From: Candidatus Omnitrophota bacterium
Lineage (GTDB): Bacteria; Omnitrophota; Gorgyraeia; Duberdicusellales; 4484-171
Direction of reading: 5' to 3'
Assembly (NCBI GenBank): GCA_023818995.1
Contig: JAMWDA010000002.1
Location: forward strand, 12,802 to 30,020
Length of the DNA stretch: 17,219 bases
The notes beneath the pieces were generated by a model. That model saw only the letters and a list, made by a program, of their open reading frames with translations, had not been told where the DNA came from and did not search any database. How positions within the stretch are numbered: the stretch's first letter is position 1; each line of letters opens with the position of its first letter. Below are positions 8,990-15,798 of the stretch, one piece after another. A program made the translations under genes and the position numbers.

Positions 8990-11419
8990 ATGAATCATTT
9001 CGTTTGTATTCATGCTCATTGTTATCAACCACCAAGAGAAAATCCTTGGTTGGAGGAAGTTGAACAGGAATCATCGGCTTCTCCTTATCATGATTGGAAT
9101 GAGAGGGTTACTGCCGAAAGTTACGCTCCTAACACAGCTTCTCGCAGATTGGATGGGGATAATTGGATTATAGATATTGTAAATTTATATTCTAAGATAA
9201 GTTTTAATCTTGGTCCTACCATTATGTTTTGGTTAGAAAAACACAGGCCGAAAGTTTATCAAGCTATTATTTTAGCGGATAAAGAGAGTAGAAAAAATTT
9301 CTCCGGACACGGTTCAGCAATTGCTCAAGCTTACAATCATACGATTATGCCTTTAGCTAATAGTAGAGATAAGTTAACTCAGGTAATTTGGGGGATAAAA
9401 GATTTTGAGTTTCGTTTTGGAAGAAAAACGGAAGGGATGTGGTTACCGGAGACTGCTGTTGATAGAGAGACATTGGAAATTTTAGCTGAACAAGGGATAA
9501 AATTTACCATTCTTTCTCCTTTTCAGGCAAGATGGATAAAAAGGATAGGTTCAACACAATGGATAGATGTTAGGGGAGGTAAAATTGATACTAAAAGACC
9601 ATATATATACAACTTACCTTCGGGTAAAAGGATTATTATTTTCTTCTATTGTGGTGATATATCTCATGATATTGCTTTTGGTAAATTGTTAGATAATGGA
9701 GAAGAATTTGCTAAACGGCTATACTCACTGTTTGACCAGCAGAGTAACGAACCACAGCTATGTAACGTAGCTAACGATGGAGAAACTTACGGGCACCATC
9801 ATAAACATGGTGATATGGCTTTAAATTATTGTTTATATTATTTAATGACGAACAAATTAGCTCAAATTACCGTTTATGGTGAATATTTAGAAAGATTTCC
9901 TCCTACATATGAGGTAGAAATTATTGAGAATACATCTTGGAGTTGTATTCATGGAGTGGAGAGGTGGAGAGATGATTGCGGTTGTAATTCCGGTATGCAT
10001 TTAGGTTGGAAGCAAAGTTGGCGTAAAAATCTTCGGGAAGCTATGGATTGGTTACGAGATAAATTAATTCCCATATACGAGAAGAGTATGTCAAGTTATG
10101 TTTCCGACCCTTGGGCATTACGTAACGAATATATCACGGTTATACTTAATCGTGATAAGGATAATGTAGAAAGATTTTTTAAGAAATATATAAAGAAAAA
10201 ATTATCCTACGAAGAGAAAAATAAAATATTGAGTTTATTGGAAATGCAACGTTGTTCTATGCTTATGTATACGAGTTGTGGTTGGTTTTTTGATGATATT
10301 TCGGGTATAGAAACTATTCAGATACTACATTACGCTAATAGAGCAATGTATCTTTGTTATCGAACAACAGGCATATCTTTGCAGGATAATTACCTAAAGT
10401 TAATAAAATCTGCCAAGAGTAATATTAGTGGGTTAAAGGATGGTGCGAATATTTATGAAATTTTCGTTAAACCAGCAATGGTTAATCTTTTAAATGTAGG
10501 TGTTCATTACGTAGTTTCTTCTCTATTTAACGATTACCCTTCTACTACTAAATTGTTTAGTTATAAGGTAAGTAGATATTCCTACGAAAAGATAGAAGAT
10601 AAAAAAAACAAATTTGTTTGTGGTAGATTTCTTATAAGTTCGGCTATTACATGGGAAGAAGAAATTATTAGTTTTGCCGTGGTTTATTTAGGTGGTCATA
10701 ACTTGTTAGCCGGCGTTTCAGAATCAAGTAAAATAAAAGATTTTAACCGTATGAGAGATGATTTAAAGAATAGATTCATAAGAGGTGAATACGGAGAAAC
10801 TATAAAATTAATAAACAATTATTTTTCTTCTAATACTTATTCTTTGTGGCATCTTTTTCGTGATGAGCGGAATAGAATTATTAATGCTATATTTGAGGAG
10901 GCAATTCAAGATATAGAACCATCGTTTAATAAACTTTATAATAACTATCATATTTTAGCTCAGGTGGCAAAGAATTCCGGTGTTAATATTCCCAAATTAT
11001 TTATGTCAATTGTAGGCTTTGTTTATAATCAAAAAGTTTATAATTTTTTAAAGGAGGGAGAATTTAATGTGGAAAATTTAATACAGATAATTAACGAGTT
11101 TAAAAATTGGTCTTTGATTTTAGATAGAACGAAGTTAAATATCCTTATGGAGAAGATTTTGGTGAAGTTAATGGAAGATTTTACGAATAATCCTGAAGAT
11201 ATGGGTATTTTAGATAAAGTTTTAAGTGTAGTAGAAGTGGGAAAGATTTTATCGCTTGACTTTTCTCTTTGGGAAGTCCAAAATATGTATTTCTATATAG
11301 CAAATGAATTATTAAGTAGAAAGAAAGAAAATTTAGATAACAACGATGGAACAACTAAAATATGGTTGAATAAATTTTTAATGTTGGGAGAATATTTAAA
11401 GGTTAAGATAGATAGGTAA
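8990..11419 (+). CDS. GH57 family protein with DUF3536 (alpha-amylase/glucanotransferase-like)
   Basis: The 809-residue product begins with the GH57 signature VCIHAHCYQPPRENP (His8, His10). It carries EGMWLPETAVD with Glu154 as expected nucleophile, and NVANDGETYGHHHKHGD with Asp263 as expected acid/base, by analogy with the GH57 catalytic pair. Residues about 1-400 form the GH57 barrel and helical part, including the HGVERWRDDCGC block (about 323-334). Residues about 400-800 match the helical DUF3536-type region in length and character, with MYTSCGWFFDD as a recognisable patch. There is no signal peptide, so it acts in the cytoplasm. Members are usually annotated only as predicted amylase or glucanotransferase, and the substrate is not proven. 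Its place right after glgB suggests glycogen or maltodextrin as substrate. The ribosome binding site is poor; the start is set by the family N-terminus. Confidence 0.9.
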   Translation: MNHFVCIHAHCYQPPRENPWLEEVEQESSASPYHDWNERVTAESYAPNTASRRLDGDNWIIDIVNLYSKISFNLGPTIMFWLEKHRPKVYQAIILADKESRKNFSGHGSAIAQAYNHTIMPLANSRDKLTQVIWGIKDFEFRFGRKTEGMWLPETAVDRETLEILAEQGIKFTILSPFQARWIKRIGSTQWIDVRGGKIDTKRPYIYNLPSGKRIIIFFYCGDISHDIAFGKLLDNGEEFAKRLYSLFDQQSNEPQLCNVANDGETYGHHHKHGDMALNYCLYYLMTNKLAQITVYGEYLERFPPTYEVEIIENTSWSCIHGVERWRDDCGCNSGMHLGWKQSWRKNLREAMDWLRDKLIPIYEKSMSSYVSDPWALRNEYITVILNRDKDNVERFFKKYIKKKLSYEEKNKILSLLEMQRCSMLMYTSCGWFFDDISGIETIQILHYANRAMYLCYRTTGISLQDNYLKLIKSAKSNISGLKDGANIYEIFVKPAMVNLLNVGVHYVVSSLFNDYPSTTKLFSYKVSRYSYEKIEDKKNKFVCGRFLISSAITWEEEIISFAVVYLGGHNLLAGVSESSKIKDFNRMRDDLKNRFIRGEYGETIKLINNYFSSNTYSLWHLFRDERNRIINAIFEEAIQDIEPSFNKLYNNYHILAQVAKNSGVNIPKLFMSIVGFVYNQKVYNFLKEGEFNVENLIQIINEFKNWSLILDRTKLNILMEKILVKLMEDFTNNPEDMGILDKVLSVVEVGKILSLDFSLWEVQNMYFYIANELLSRKKENLDNNDGTTKIWLNKFLMLGEYLKVKIDR

Positions 11420-11458
11420 TTATATTGACTTGTAACTATATGATGAAAGGGAGGAACT

Positions 11459-11677
11459 ATGAGTAAAGAAAAGATGGTTACTTGTCCCGTTTGTGGAGAA
11501 AAATTTGAACTGGAGTCGTATGCTGATATCGGTGAAATAATTACCTGTACTAACTGTTTTGAAGAATTGAGAATTGTCAGATTAAATCCTATAGAAGTAG
11601 AGGAGACCAGCGATTATTACGATGACAACGATGATTCCGAAGATTATCTTGAAGATGAAGAAAAGGAGGAATGGTAA
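11459..11677 (+). CDS. LysW-like small zinc-ribbon protein with acidic C-terminus
   Basis: This 72-residue protein has two CxxC knuckles, Cys9/Cys12 (TCPVCGE) and Cys30/Cys33 (TCTNCFEE), separated by VGEII-like DIGEIIT. It continues with ELRIVRLNPIEVEE and a strongly acidic tail. This is the layout of LysW/ArgW, the amino-group carrier proteins of lysine and arginine synthesis in Thermus and archaea. Those proteins end in EDWGE, and the last Glu carries the substrate. Here the protein ends ...KEEW, so the terminal Gly-Glu is absent; the codons just after TAA are GGG GAA. None of the usual partner genes (lysX, lysZ, lysY) is present in the window. Either it is a carrier with another attachment mode, or the fold is used for something else. 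A GGGAGG ribosome binding site lies just upstream. Confidence 0.7.
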   Translation: MSKEKMVTCPVCGEKFELESYADIGEIITCTNCFEELRIVRLNPIEVEETSDYYDDNDDSEDYLEDEEKEEW

Positions 11678-11702
11678 GGGGAATATCTTAGTAGGAGTTA
11701 GT

Positions 11703-11735
11703 CAATAATCATTCTTATATAATAATCATTATTGA
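11703..11735. promoter_or_regulatory. Fur/PerR-like operator, two tandem half-similar boxes
   Basis: The decamer AATAATCATT occurs twice (11704-11713 and 11721-11730), 17 bases apart. The right copy is the left part of a perfect 6-1-6 palindrome, AATAAT-C-ATTATT (11721-11733). Read as a 7-1-7 box (11720-11734) it agrees at 11 of 14 informative positions with either the Fur or the PerR consensus. The outer arms TCAATAAT and ATTATTGA are also complementary. The right box overlaps the -35 element of the promoter before the superoxide reductase gene, a typical position for a repressor. Which regulator binds cannot be decided from the site. Confidence 0.5.
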
Positions 11736-11760
11736 CAAAGTTAAAAAATTGTATTAGAAT
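11732..11760 (+). promoter_or_regulatory. Sigma-70-type promoter for the redox island
   Basis: A perfect TTGACA (11732-11737) is followed by a 17-base spacer and TAGAAT (11755-11760), one mismatch from TATAAT. The predicted transcript would start near 11767 and have a leader of about 35 bases before the superoxide reductase ATG at 11803, which has a strong AAGGAGG. This is the best promoter match I found, and it lies in the longest gap between convincing genes. Confidence 0.7.
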
Positions 11761-11802
11761 AAAGTAAGTAATAAGATTGTATTCAAATAGAAGGAGGTTA
11801 GA

Positions 11803-12198
11803 ATGGTATATTTAAAGGATTTATTTCAATCAGCAGATTGGCGAGCAGAAAAGCATGTCCCTGTAATAGAAACTGTGGATGAGGTAACGAAAGATACGTC
11901 AATTAAAGTGACAGCTTTGGTAGGTAAAGAGATTCCGCATCCTAATACTACCGAGCATCATATAGCATGGATTGAACTGTATTTTCTACCTTTAGGTGAA
12001 AAATTCCCATATCAGTTAGGAAGATACGAATTTTCTTCCCATGGTGCATCTATAAATGGACCAAACACTAGTACAGTGTACACTCAGCCAGAGATAGCCA
12101 TTAGTTTTAAAACGGATAAATCAGGGACAATATACGCAACAGCTTATTGTAATATCCATGGCTTATGGACAAATTCTAAAGAATTAAAGGTTATATAG
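11803..12198 (+). CDS. Superoxide reductase, neelaredoxin type (class II)
   Basis: The enzyme reduces superoxide to hydrogen peroxide at a mononuclear Fe(His)4(Cys) centre in the cytoplasm of anaerobes. All ligands are visible in the 131 residues: EKHVP (Glu16, His18), HPNTTEHH (His46, His52) and YCNIHGLW (Cys116, His119). The 6-residue and 3-residue spacings equal those of the Pyrococcus enzyme. There is no N-terminal desulforedoxin domain, so this is the one-iron form. A separate gene encoding just such a domain lies about 570 bases downstream (12766-12912). The gene has its own promoter with a Fur/PerR-like operator. Electrons are expected from rubredoxin, whose gene is also in this island. 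Confidence 0.95.
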   Translation: MVYLKDLFQSADWRAEKHVPVIETVDEVTKDTSIKVTALVGKEIPHPNTTEHHIAWIELYFLPLGEKFPYQLGRYEFSSHGASINGPNTSTVYTQPEIAISFKTDKSGTIYATAYCNIHGLWTNSKELKVI

Positions 12199-12240
12199 TT
12201 AAGGTATTTTAATGTTGAAAGTAAAAGGAGATTATTAATA

Positions 12241-12552
12241 ATGAACTTAGAAGAAACAAAAGTTGATACTCAGATAGATAGTAAACTAATAGATTTATTT
12301 TGCTCTGTAGTTGATGTAGAGACTCTTACTCATAAATGTTGTACACATCTTAGTACCTTAGTTGCTAATGGTAGAGTAAGAAATAGATTGTTACGATGTG
12401 CAAAATATGCAAGTAGAAATAAAGAGTTAATTTTAAAATATTTGAGTTCTCAAAGATTTGTTTACGTTTGCAAAGAAAAATGTGAATTTTGTAAAATTAA
12501 ACCCGAAAGTTTCTCTATTTTAGGAGCAATAAAATCTACAAAAAGATATTAG
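12241..12552 (+). CDS. Cys-rich helical protein, unknown function, probably frameshifted
   Basis: I do not recognise this 103-residue protein. It is mostly helical and holds seven cysteines (21, 33, 34, 53, 77, 81, 84), including a CC pair in THKCCTHL and a CxxxCxxC motif in VCKEKCEFCK that could bind metal. The ETLTH and TH patches would also suit a ferritin-like helix bundle, but I cannot show this. The sequence stops after GAIKSTKRY, while the -1 frame continues with a convincing helix (KIYKKILDECLQPREKK), so the true protein is probably about 161 residues ending at 12725. AAAGGAG precedes the ATG. It lies between superoxide reductase and a desulforedoxin-like gene, so a redox or metal role is likely by context only. 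Confidence 0.65.
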   Translation: MNLEETKVDTQIDSKLIDLFCSVVDVETLTHKCCTHLSTLVANGRVRNRLLRCAKYASRNKELILKYLSSQRFVYVCKEKCEFCKIKPESFSILGAIKSTKRY

Positions 12553-12725
12553 ATGAATGTTTACAGCCAAGAGAAAAGAAGGTGCTTTTAAACATAATTA
12601 AAGAGAAAATTCGGCAAAGGGATTTTTTTAAGAAGGAAGAAGCATTCTGGGAGGACAAGGGAGATAAATTAGGTATAGTTAGTTCTTACTGTATACCTAA
12701 TATTATTTCTTCTCTTTGGAAATAG
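12531..12725 (+). pseudogene. Out-of-frame 3' part of the Cys-rich gene at 12241
   Basis: From 12531 the -1 frame relative to the upstream gene is open to TAG at 12723-12725. It encodes a protein-like stretch: KIYKKILDECLQPREKK, then LLNIIKEKIRQRDFF and a C-terminus SSYCIPNIISSLWK. Adding one A to the AAAA run at 12531-12534 would join GAIK to this tail without other change. There is no good ribosome binding site for an independent start, although a GTG at 12582 exists. I read it as the displaced C-terminus of the upstream gene, caused by a one-base deletion or a sequence error. Confidence 0.55.
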
Positions 12726-12765
12726 TTTTCCTTTGGGGTAAATAGAAAGAGTTTAGGGGGTAGAG

Positions 12766-12912
12766 ATGAATAAAAAAGTTAATAAAAAAGGGAAAGAGAG
12801 CGTTTATGTTTGTTTTGTATGTGGTAAAGAGAAAAAATTAAAAACTAATTACAAAGTAAAATGTTGTGGCAAAGATATGACCATTAAAGAGAAGGGTAGC
12901 TGGAATATTTAG
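12766..12912 (+). CDS. Stand-alone desulforedoxin-like rubredoxin-type protein
   Basis: This short gene encodes 48 residues: a basic start (MNKKVNKKGKE), then YVCFVCGKEKKL and YKVKCCGKDMTIKE. The pattern CxxC ... CCGxDM is that of desulforedoxin, which binds Fe(Cys)4, and of the N-terminal domain of desulfoferrodoxin (Desulfoferrod_N). In many anaerobes this domain is fused to superoxide reductase. Here it is a separate gene close to a one-domain superoxide reductase, and it may act as its electron-transfer partner or as a small metal-binding protein. An AGGGGG lies about 9 bases before the ATG. The lactate dehydrogenase gene starts 21 bases after the stop. Confidence 0.8.
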   Translation: MNKKVNKKGKESVYVCFVCGKEKKLKTNYKVKCCGKDMTIKEKGSWNI

Positions 12913-12933
12913 TCTAACCCTTCGATAAGCTAT

Positions 12934-13890
12934 ATGTTAAATACTCAAGCTAAGATAGCGATAGTAGGTGTAGGAAATGTGGGTAGCACATTTGCTTTTT
13001 CCTTGATGATGCGAGGTCTAGTTAGAGAAATTGTCCTCATTGATAGAGATACCAAGCGTGCGGAAGGTGAGTGCATGGATTTAAATCATGGAGCAAGTTT
13101 TGTTCCCCCTGTAAAAATATACTCGCAAGGTTACGATGGTTGTCAAGGAGCAAATATAGTTGTTATTACAGCAGGAGTTAGACAATTAACGGGAGAAACG
13201 AGAATAGATTTAGTTAAGCGCAATATAGATATTTTTAAGGAAATCATTCCTAAGATAGTGAATTATGCCAAAGATGCTATTATTCTTGTTGTTTCTAACC
13301 CCGTAGATATTCTTAGTTATTTTACTTGGAAGATATCAGGATTACCCTCTAAAAGAGTTATAGGCTCAGGAACTGTTTTAGATAGTTCAAGATTTAGATA
13401 TCTTATAAGTCAGCATTGTCAAATAGACCCACGGAATATTCACGCTTACGTAATTGGAGAACACGGTGATAGCGAGTTACCTCTGTTAAGCTCCGCAAAT
13501 ATAGGGGGGATGCCTTTCTTTAATTATTGCCCGGTTTGTTCCAAATTTTCTCGTTGTGATCCCCAAAAAGAATTAGAGAATATTTTTAAAGAAGTAAAGA
13601 ATGCAGCTTATAAAATTATTGAAGCAAAAGGAGCCACTTACTATGCTATCGCTTTAGCATTGGTAAGAATTGTAGAGGCGATTTTAAGGGATGAGAATTC
13701 CCTTTTACCTGTTTCTACCCTTATTTACGATTACTATGGTATAGATGATGTTTATTTAGGTATACCATCTATAGTTAATGCTAAAGGTGTAGAAAAATTC
13801 TTAAGATTAGATTTATCATCTAAGGAAGAAGAACAATTACGTTATTCAGCTAATGTTTTAAAGGAAATAATAAAGAAGATAAATCTGTAA
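12934..13890 (+). CDS. ldh: L-lactate dehydrogenase
   Basis: This 318-residue NAD-dependent enzyme interconverts pyruvate and L-lactate in the cytoplasm, regenerating NAD in fermentation. It has the Rossmann start IAIVGVGNVGST with Asp37 after the second strand (NAD preference). Substrate-loop GVRQLTGETR carries Gln84 at the position that distinguishes lactate (Gln) from malate (Arg) dehydrogenase, and Arg90 is the catalytic arginine. Asp150/Arg153 lie in VLDSSRFR and His177 in GEHGDSE. A loop after GGMPFF holds Cys199, Cys202 and Cys208 (CPVCSKFSRC). Thermotoga lactate dehydrogenase, as I recall it, also has cysteines here, but this loop is longer. The ribosome binding site is poor. It is the only core-fermentation gene within the oxygen-defence run. 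Confidence 0.92.
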   Translation: MLNTQAKIAIVGVGNVGSTFAFSLMMRGLVREIVLIDRDTKRAEGECMDLNHGASFVPPVKIYSQGYDGCQGANIVVITAGVRQLTGETRIDLVKRNIDIFKEIIPKIVNYAKDAIILVVSNPVDILSYFTWKISGLPSKRVIGSGTVLDSSRFRYLISQHCQIDPRNIHAYVIGEHGDSELPLLSSANIGGMPFFNYCPVCSKFSRCDPQKELENIFKEVKNAAYKIIEAKGATYYAIALALVRIVEAILRDENSLLPVSTLIYDYYGIDDVYLGIPSIVNAKGVEKFLRLDLSSKEEEQLRYSANVLKEIIKKINL

Positions 13891-13908
13891 GTATATAGGA
13901 GGTAGATA

Positions 13909-14052
13909 ATGGATAAGTATAAATGTTTGGTATGTGGTTATGTGTATGACCCTTCAGAGAATAATGGTGTGCCTTTCGATAATTTACCTGATGATTGGGT
14001 TTGTCCTGAGTGCGGTGTGGATAAGAGTAACTTTGAAAAATTAGAAGAGTAA
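13909..14052 (+). CDS. Rubredoxin
   Basis: A 47-residue Fe(Cys)4 electron carrier with both knuckles intact, [11 protein letters not shown] (Cys6, Cys9) and [11 protein letters not shown] (Cys32, Cys35), followed by the usual NFEKLEE end. It is shorter than the common 52-54 residues because the loop after YDPSE is contracted, as in the short Desulfovibrio desulfuricans form. AGGAGG lies 7 bases before the ATG. The gene is 18 bases after ldh and 17 before the ferritin-like gene. It is the likely electron donor to the superoxide reductase and to the flavodiiron protein encoded two genes downstream, which lacks a rubredoxin domain of its own. Confidence 0.95.
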   Translation: MDKYKCLVCGYVYDPSENNGVPFDNLPDDWVCPECGVDKSNFEKLEE

Positions 14053-14069
14053 ATAAAGGAGGTGTTGTT

Positions 14070-14558
14070 ATGGGAACAAAAGCAAGAGAAATCGCTGGTA
14101 AAGAGGTAAAGAAAACAATTGCTCTTTTGAATAAGGCTTATGCTGATGAGTGGTTGGCTTACTATCAGTACTGGGTAGGAGCTAAAGTAGCTGTAGGTAT
14201 AATGAGAGGGGCGGTTACTGCTGAGTTAGAACAGCATGCACAAGAAGAACTTAAACACGCTACGATGCTTACAGAAAGGATAATCCAGTTAGGAGGTGAA
14301 CCAATTTTAAATCCTCAGGGTTGGTTTAAAGAAGCAAACTGTGATTATAAAGCTCCTACTGGTCCTAAAGTAGTTGCTCTTTTAAAACAAAATATTGAAG
14401 GTGAGCAGTGTGCTATAGAGGTATACAATAAATTAGCTAATTCAGTTAAGGATAAAGATGTAATTACTTATAACATGGTCTTAGAGATTTTAAAAGATGA
14501 AGTAGAACACGAAGAAGATTTAGAGGCTATATTGAGAGATATTCAGACAGGTAAATAA
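14070..14558 (+). CDS. Dps-like/thioferritin-type ferritin-like protein
   Basis: This 162-residue four-helix protein has ferritin-type diiron ligands: Glu27 (ADEWLAYYQY), Glu60 and His63 (EELKHA), Glu110 (NIEGEQC), and Glu144 and His147 (DEVEHEEDL). Two cysteines, Cys91 (ANCDYKAP) and Cys114 (GEQCAIEVY), lie where Dps-like (DPSL, thioferritin) proteins of Sulfolobus, Pyrococcus and Bacteroides carry a cysteine pair beside the iron site. These cages oxidise Fe(II) with peroxide and protect DNA in anaerobes. That fits an operon whose first enzyme makes peroxide from superoxide. Bacterioferritin is the alternative, but I see no heme-ligand methionine position and the cysteine pair favours DPSL. 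AAAGGAGGT precedes the ATG. Confidence 0.8.
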   Translation: MGTKAREIAGKEVKKTIALLNKAYADEWLAYYQYWVGAKVAVGIMRGAVTAELEQHAQEELKHATMLTERIIQLGGEPILNPQGWFKEANCDYKAPTGPKVVALLKQNIEGEQCAIEVYNKLANSVKDKDVITYNMVLEILKDEVEHEEDLEAILRDIQTGK

Positions 14559-14566
14559 TTTTAATA

Positions 14567-14600
14567 CCCCTTTATTACACCACCGGGTGTAATAAAGGGG
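14567..14600 (+). promoter_or_regulatory. Perfect 15-bp hairpin directly before the flavodiiron ribosome binding site
   Basis: CCCCTTTATTACACC (14567-14581) is exactly complementary to GGTGTAATAAAGGGG (14586-14600), with loop ACCG. AGGAG follows immediately at 14601-14605, and the ATG is at 14611. No T run follows on either side, so it is not a standard intrinsic terminator. As RNA it could limit ribosome access to the flavodiiron start, stabilise a processed mRNA end, or bind a regulator as DNA. Confidence 0.75.
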
Positions 14601-14610
14601 AGGAGAAATT

Positions 14611-15798
14611 ATGCAGATAGCTAATAATATCTATTGGACTGGTTATATTGATTGGGGGTTGAGAAATTTTCATGGTTACTCTACACCTTCCGGTTCTACG
14701 TACAATGCTTATCTTATTGTTGATGAGTATCCTACCATTATAGATACGGTTAAACATTACGGTTTCGCTCAGATGCTTTTTGAAATTAAAGATATAATTG
14801 ACCCTTCTCGTATAAGGTATATTGTTTCTAATCATTCTGAGATGGACCATTCAGGAGCAATAGATAAACTTATAGAATTTTCTCCCCAGGCGGAAGTGGT
14901 TTGTTCTCCTCAGGGCAAAGAGAATTTACTTTACCATTTTAAGAAAAATTGGAAATTTAAAGTGGTAAATACCCAAGATACTTTAAATATAGGTAAACGG
15001 ACATTAAAATTTTTCCTTACCCCTATGGTTCATTGGCCAGATTCAATGGTTACTTATAGCGAAACTGATGGAATACTCTTCTCTAACGATGCTTTTGGTC
15101 AACACTACGCGAGTGTAGAAAGATTCGTTGATGAAGCGGGTAGAGATATAGCTTTAAAAGAATCTGCTAAATATTATGCTAATATCGTTATGCCTTATGG
15201 AAATAATGTTTTAAAGACATTAGAGACATTAAGTTCCCTTAAAATAGAAATGATTTGCCCTTCCCATGGTTTAATTTGGAGGAAGAAAGAAGATATAGAA
15301 AAGATTAAAGAGCTTTATCTTAAATGGGGTAGTTACCGAACAGATAAAAAAGTTGTGATTGTTTACGATACTATGTGGGGTTCTACGGAAAGAATTGCTT
15401 TTGAGTTATTTAAACTAATTGGGAAATTAAATATACATAGTCGTTTAATTAATCTCAGTGTTACTCATATATCCGACGTTATTACTGAGGTATTGGAGGC
15501 TAAAGTTTTAATCTTAGGTACCCCTATACTTAACAATAAAATTTTTCCTACGGTAGCTTCTTTCCTGACTTATTTGAGAGGGTTAAAACCTAAGAATCGT
15601 TTCGGATTAACTTTTGGTTCTTACGGTTGGTCAAAGTTAGGATTTAAAGAATTAGAGGAAGGTATTAGAGAAGCAGGGATAGAACTTATTGGGGAAGGTG
15701 TATACTCGCGATATGTTCCCGATGACGATTTTTTGAATGATATTTCAAAAGTAGTTATCAAGATAAAAGAGTTTTTGGATAAGGAGGAGAGCATATGA
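14611..15798 (+). CDS. Flavodiiron protein (rubredoxin:oxygen oxidoreductase family)
   Basis: The 395-residue class A flavodiiron protein reduces O2 to water or NO to N2O. The N-terminal metallo-beta-lactamase-like domain (about 1-245) has all diiron ligands: HSEMDH (His75, Glu77, Asp79, His80), His141 (VHWPDS), Asp160 (FSNDAFG) and His219 (CPSHGL). The C-terminal flavodoxin domain (about 247-390) has the FMN phosphate loop YDTMWGSTE (252-260), GTPILNNKIFP and FGSYGW. There is no fused rubredoxin; the separate rubredoxin gene upstream is the likely donor. The start follows AGGAG just after a perfect hairpin. The end ATGA overlaps the next gene by 4 bases, showing translational coupling. It ends in TGA. 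Confidence 0.95.
   Translation: MQIANNIYWTGYIDWGLRNFHGYSTPSGSTYNAYLIVDEYPTIIDTVKHYGFAQMLFEIKDIIDPSRIRYIVSNHSEMDHSGAIDKLIEFSPQAEVVCSPQGKENLLYHFKKNWKFKVVNTQDTLNIGKRTLKFFLTPMVHWPDSMVTYSETDGILFSNDAFGQHYASVERFVDEAGRDIALKESAKYYANIVMPYGNNVLKTLETLSSLKIEMICPSHGLIWRKKEDIEKIKELYLKWGSYRTDKKVVIVYDTMWGSTERIAFELFKLIGKLNIHSRLINLSVTHISDVITEVLEAKVLILGTPILNNKIFPTVASFLTYLRGLKPKNRFGLTFGSYGWSKLGFKELEEGIREAGIELIGEGVYSRYVPDDDFLNDISKVVIKIKEFLDKEESI

Noticed and set aside
11425..11453. TTGACT before the LysW-like gene as a promoter
   Set aside because: No -10-like element at a suitable distance; the matching position falls in the ribosome binding site.
12671..12698. Inverted repeat AGGTATA/TATACCT as a terminator or operator
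   Set aside because: Long loop, no T run, and it lies in the probable displaced coding tail of the Cys-rich gene.
14567..14600. Hairpin before the flavodiiron gene as a rho-independent terminator
   Set aside because: Neither strand has a T run after the stem, and the next gene's ribosome binding site follows at once.
14575..14850. Minus-strand ORF over the flavodiiron gene start
   Set aside because: It overlaps the well-supported flavodiiron frame and includes the hairpin; no family resemblance.
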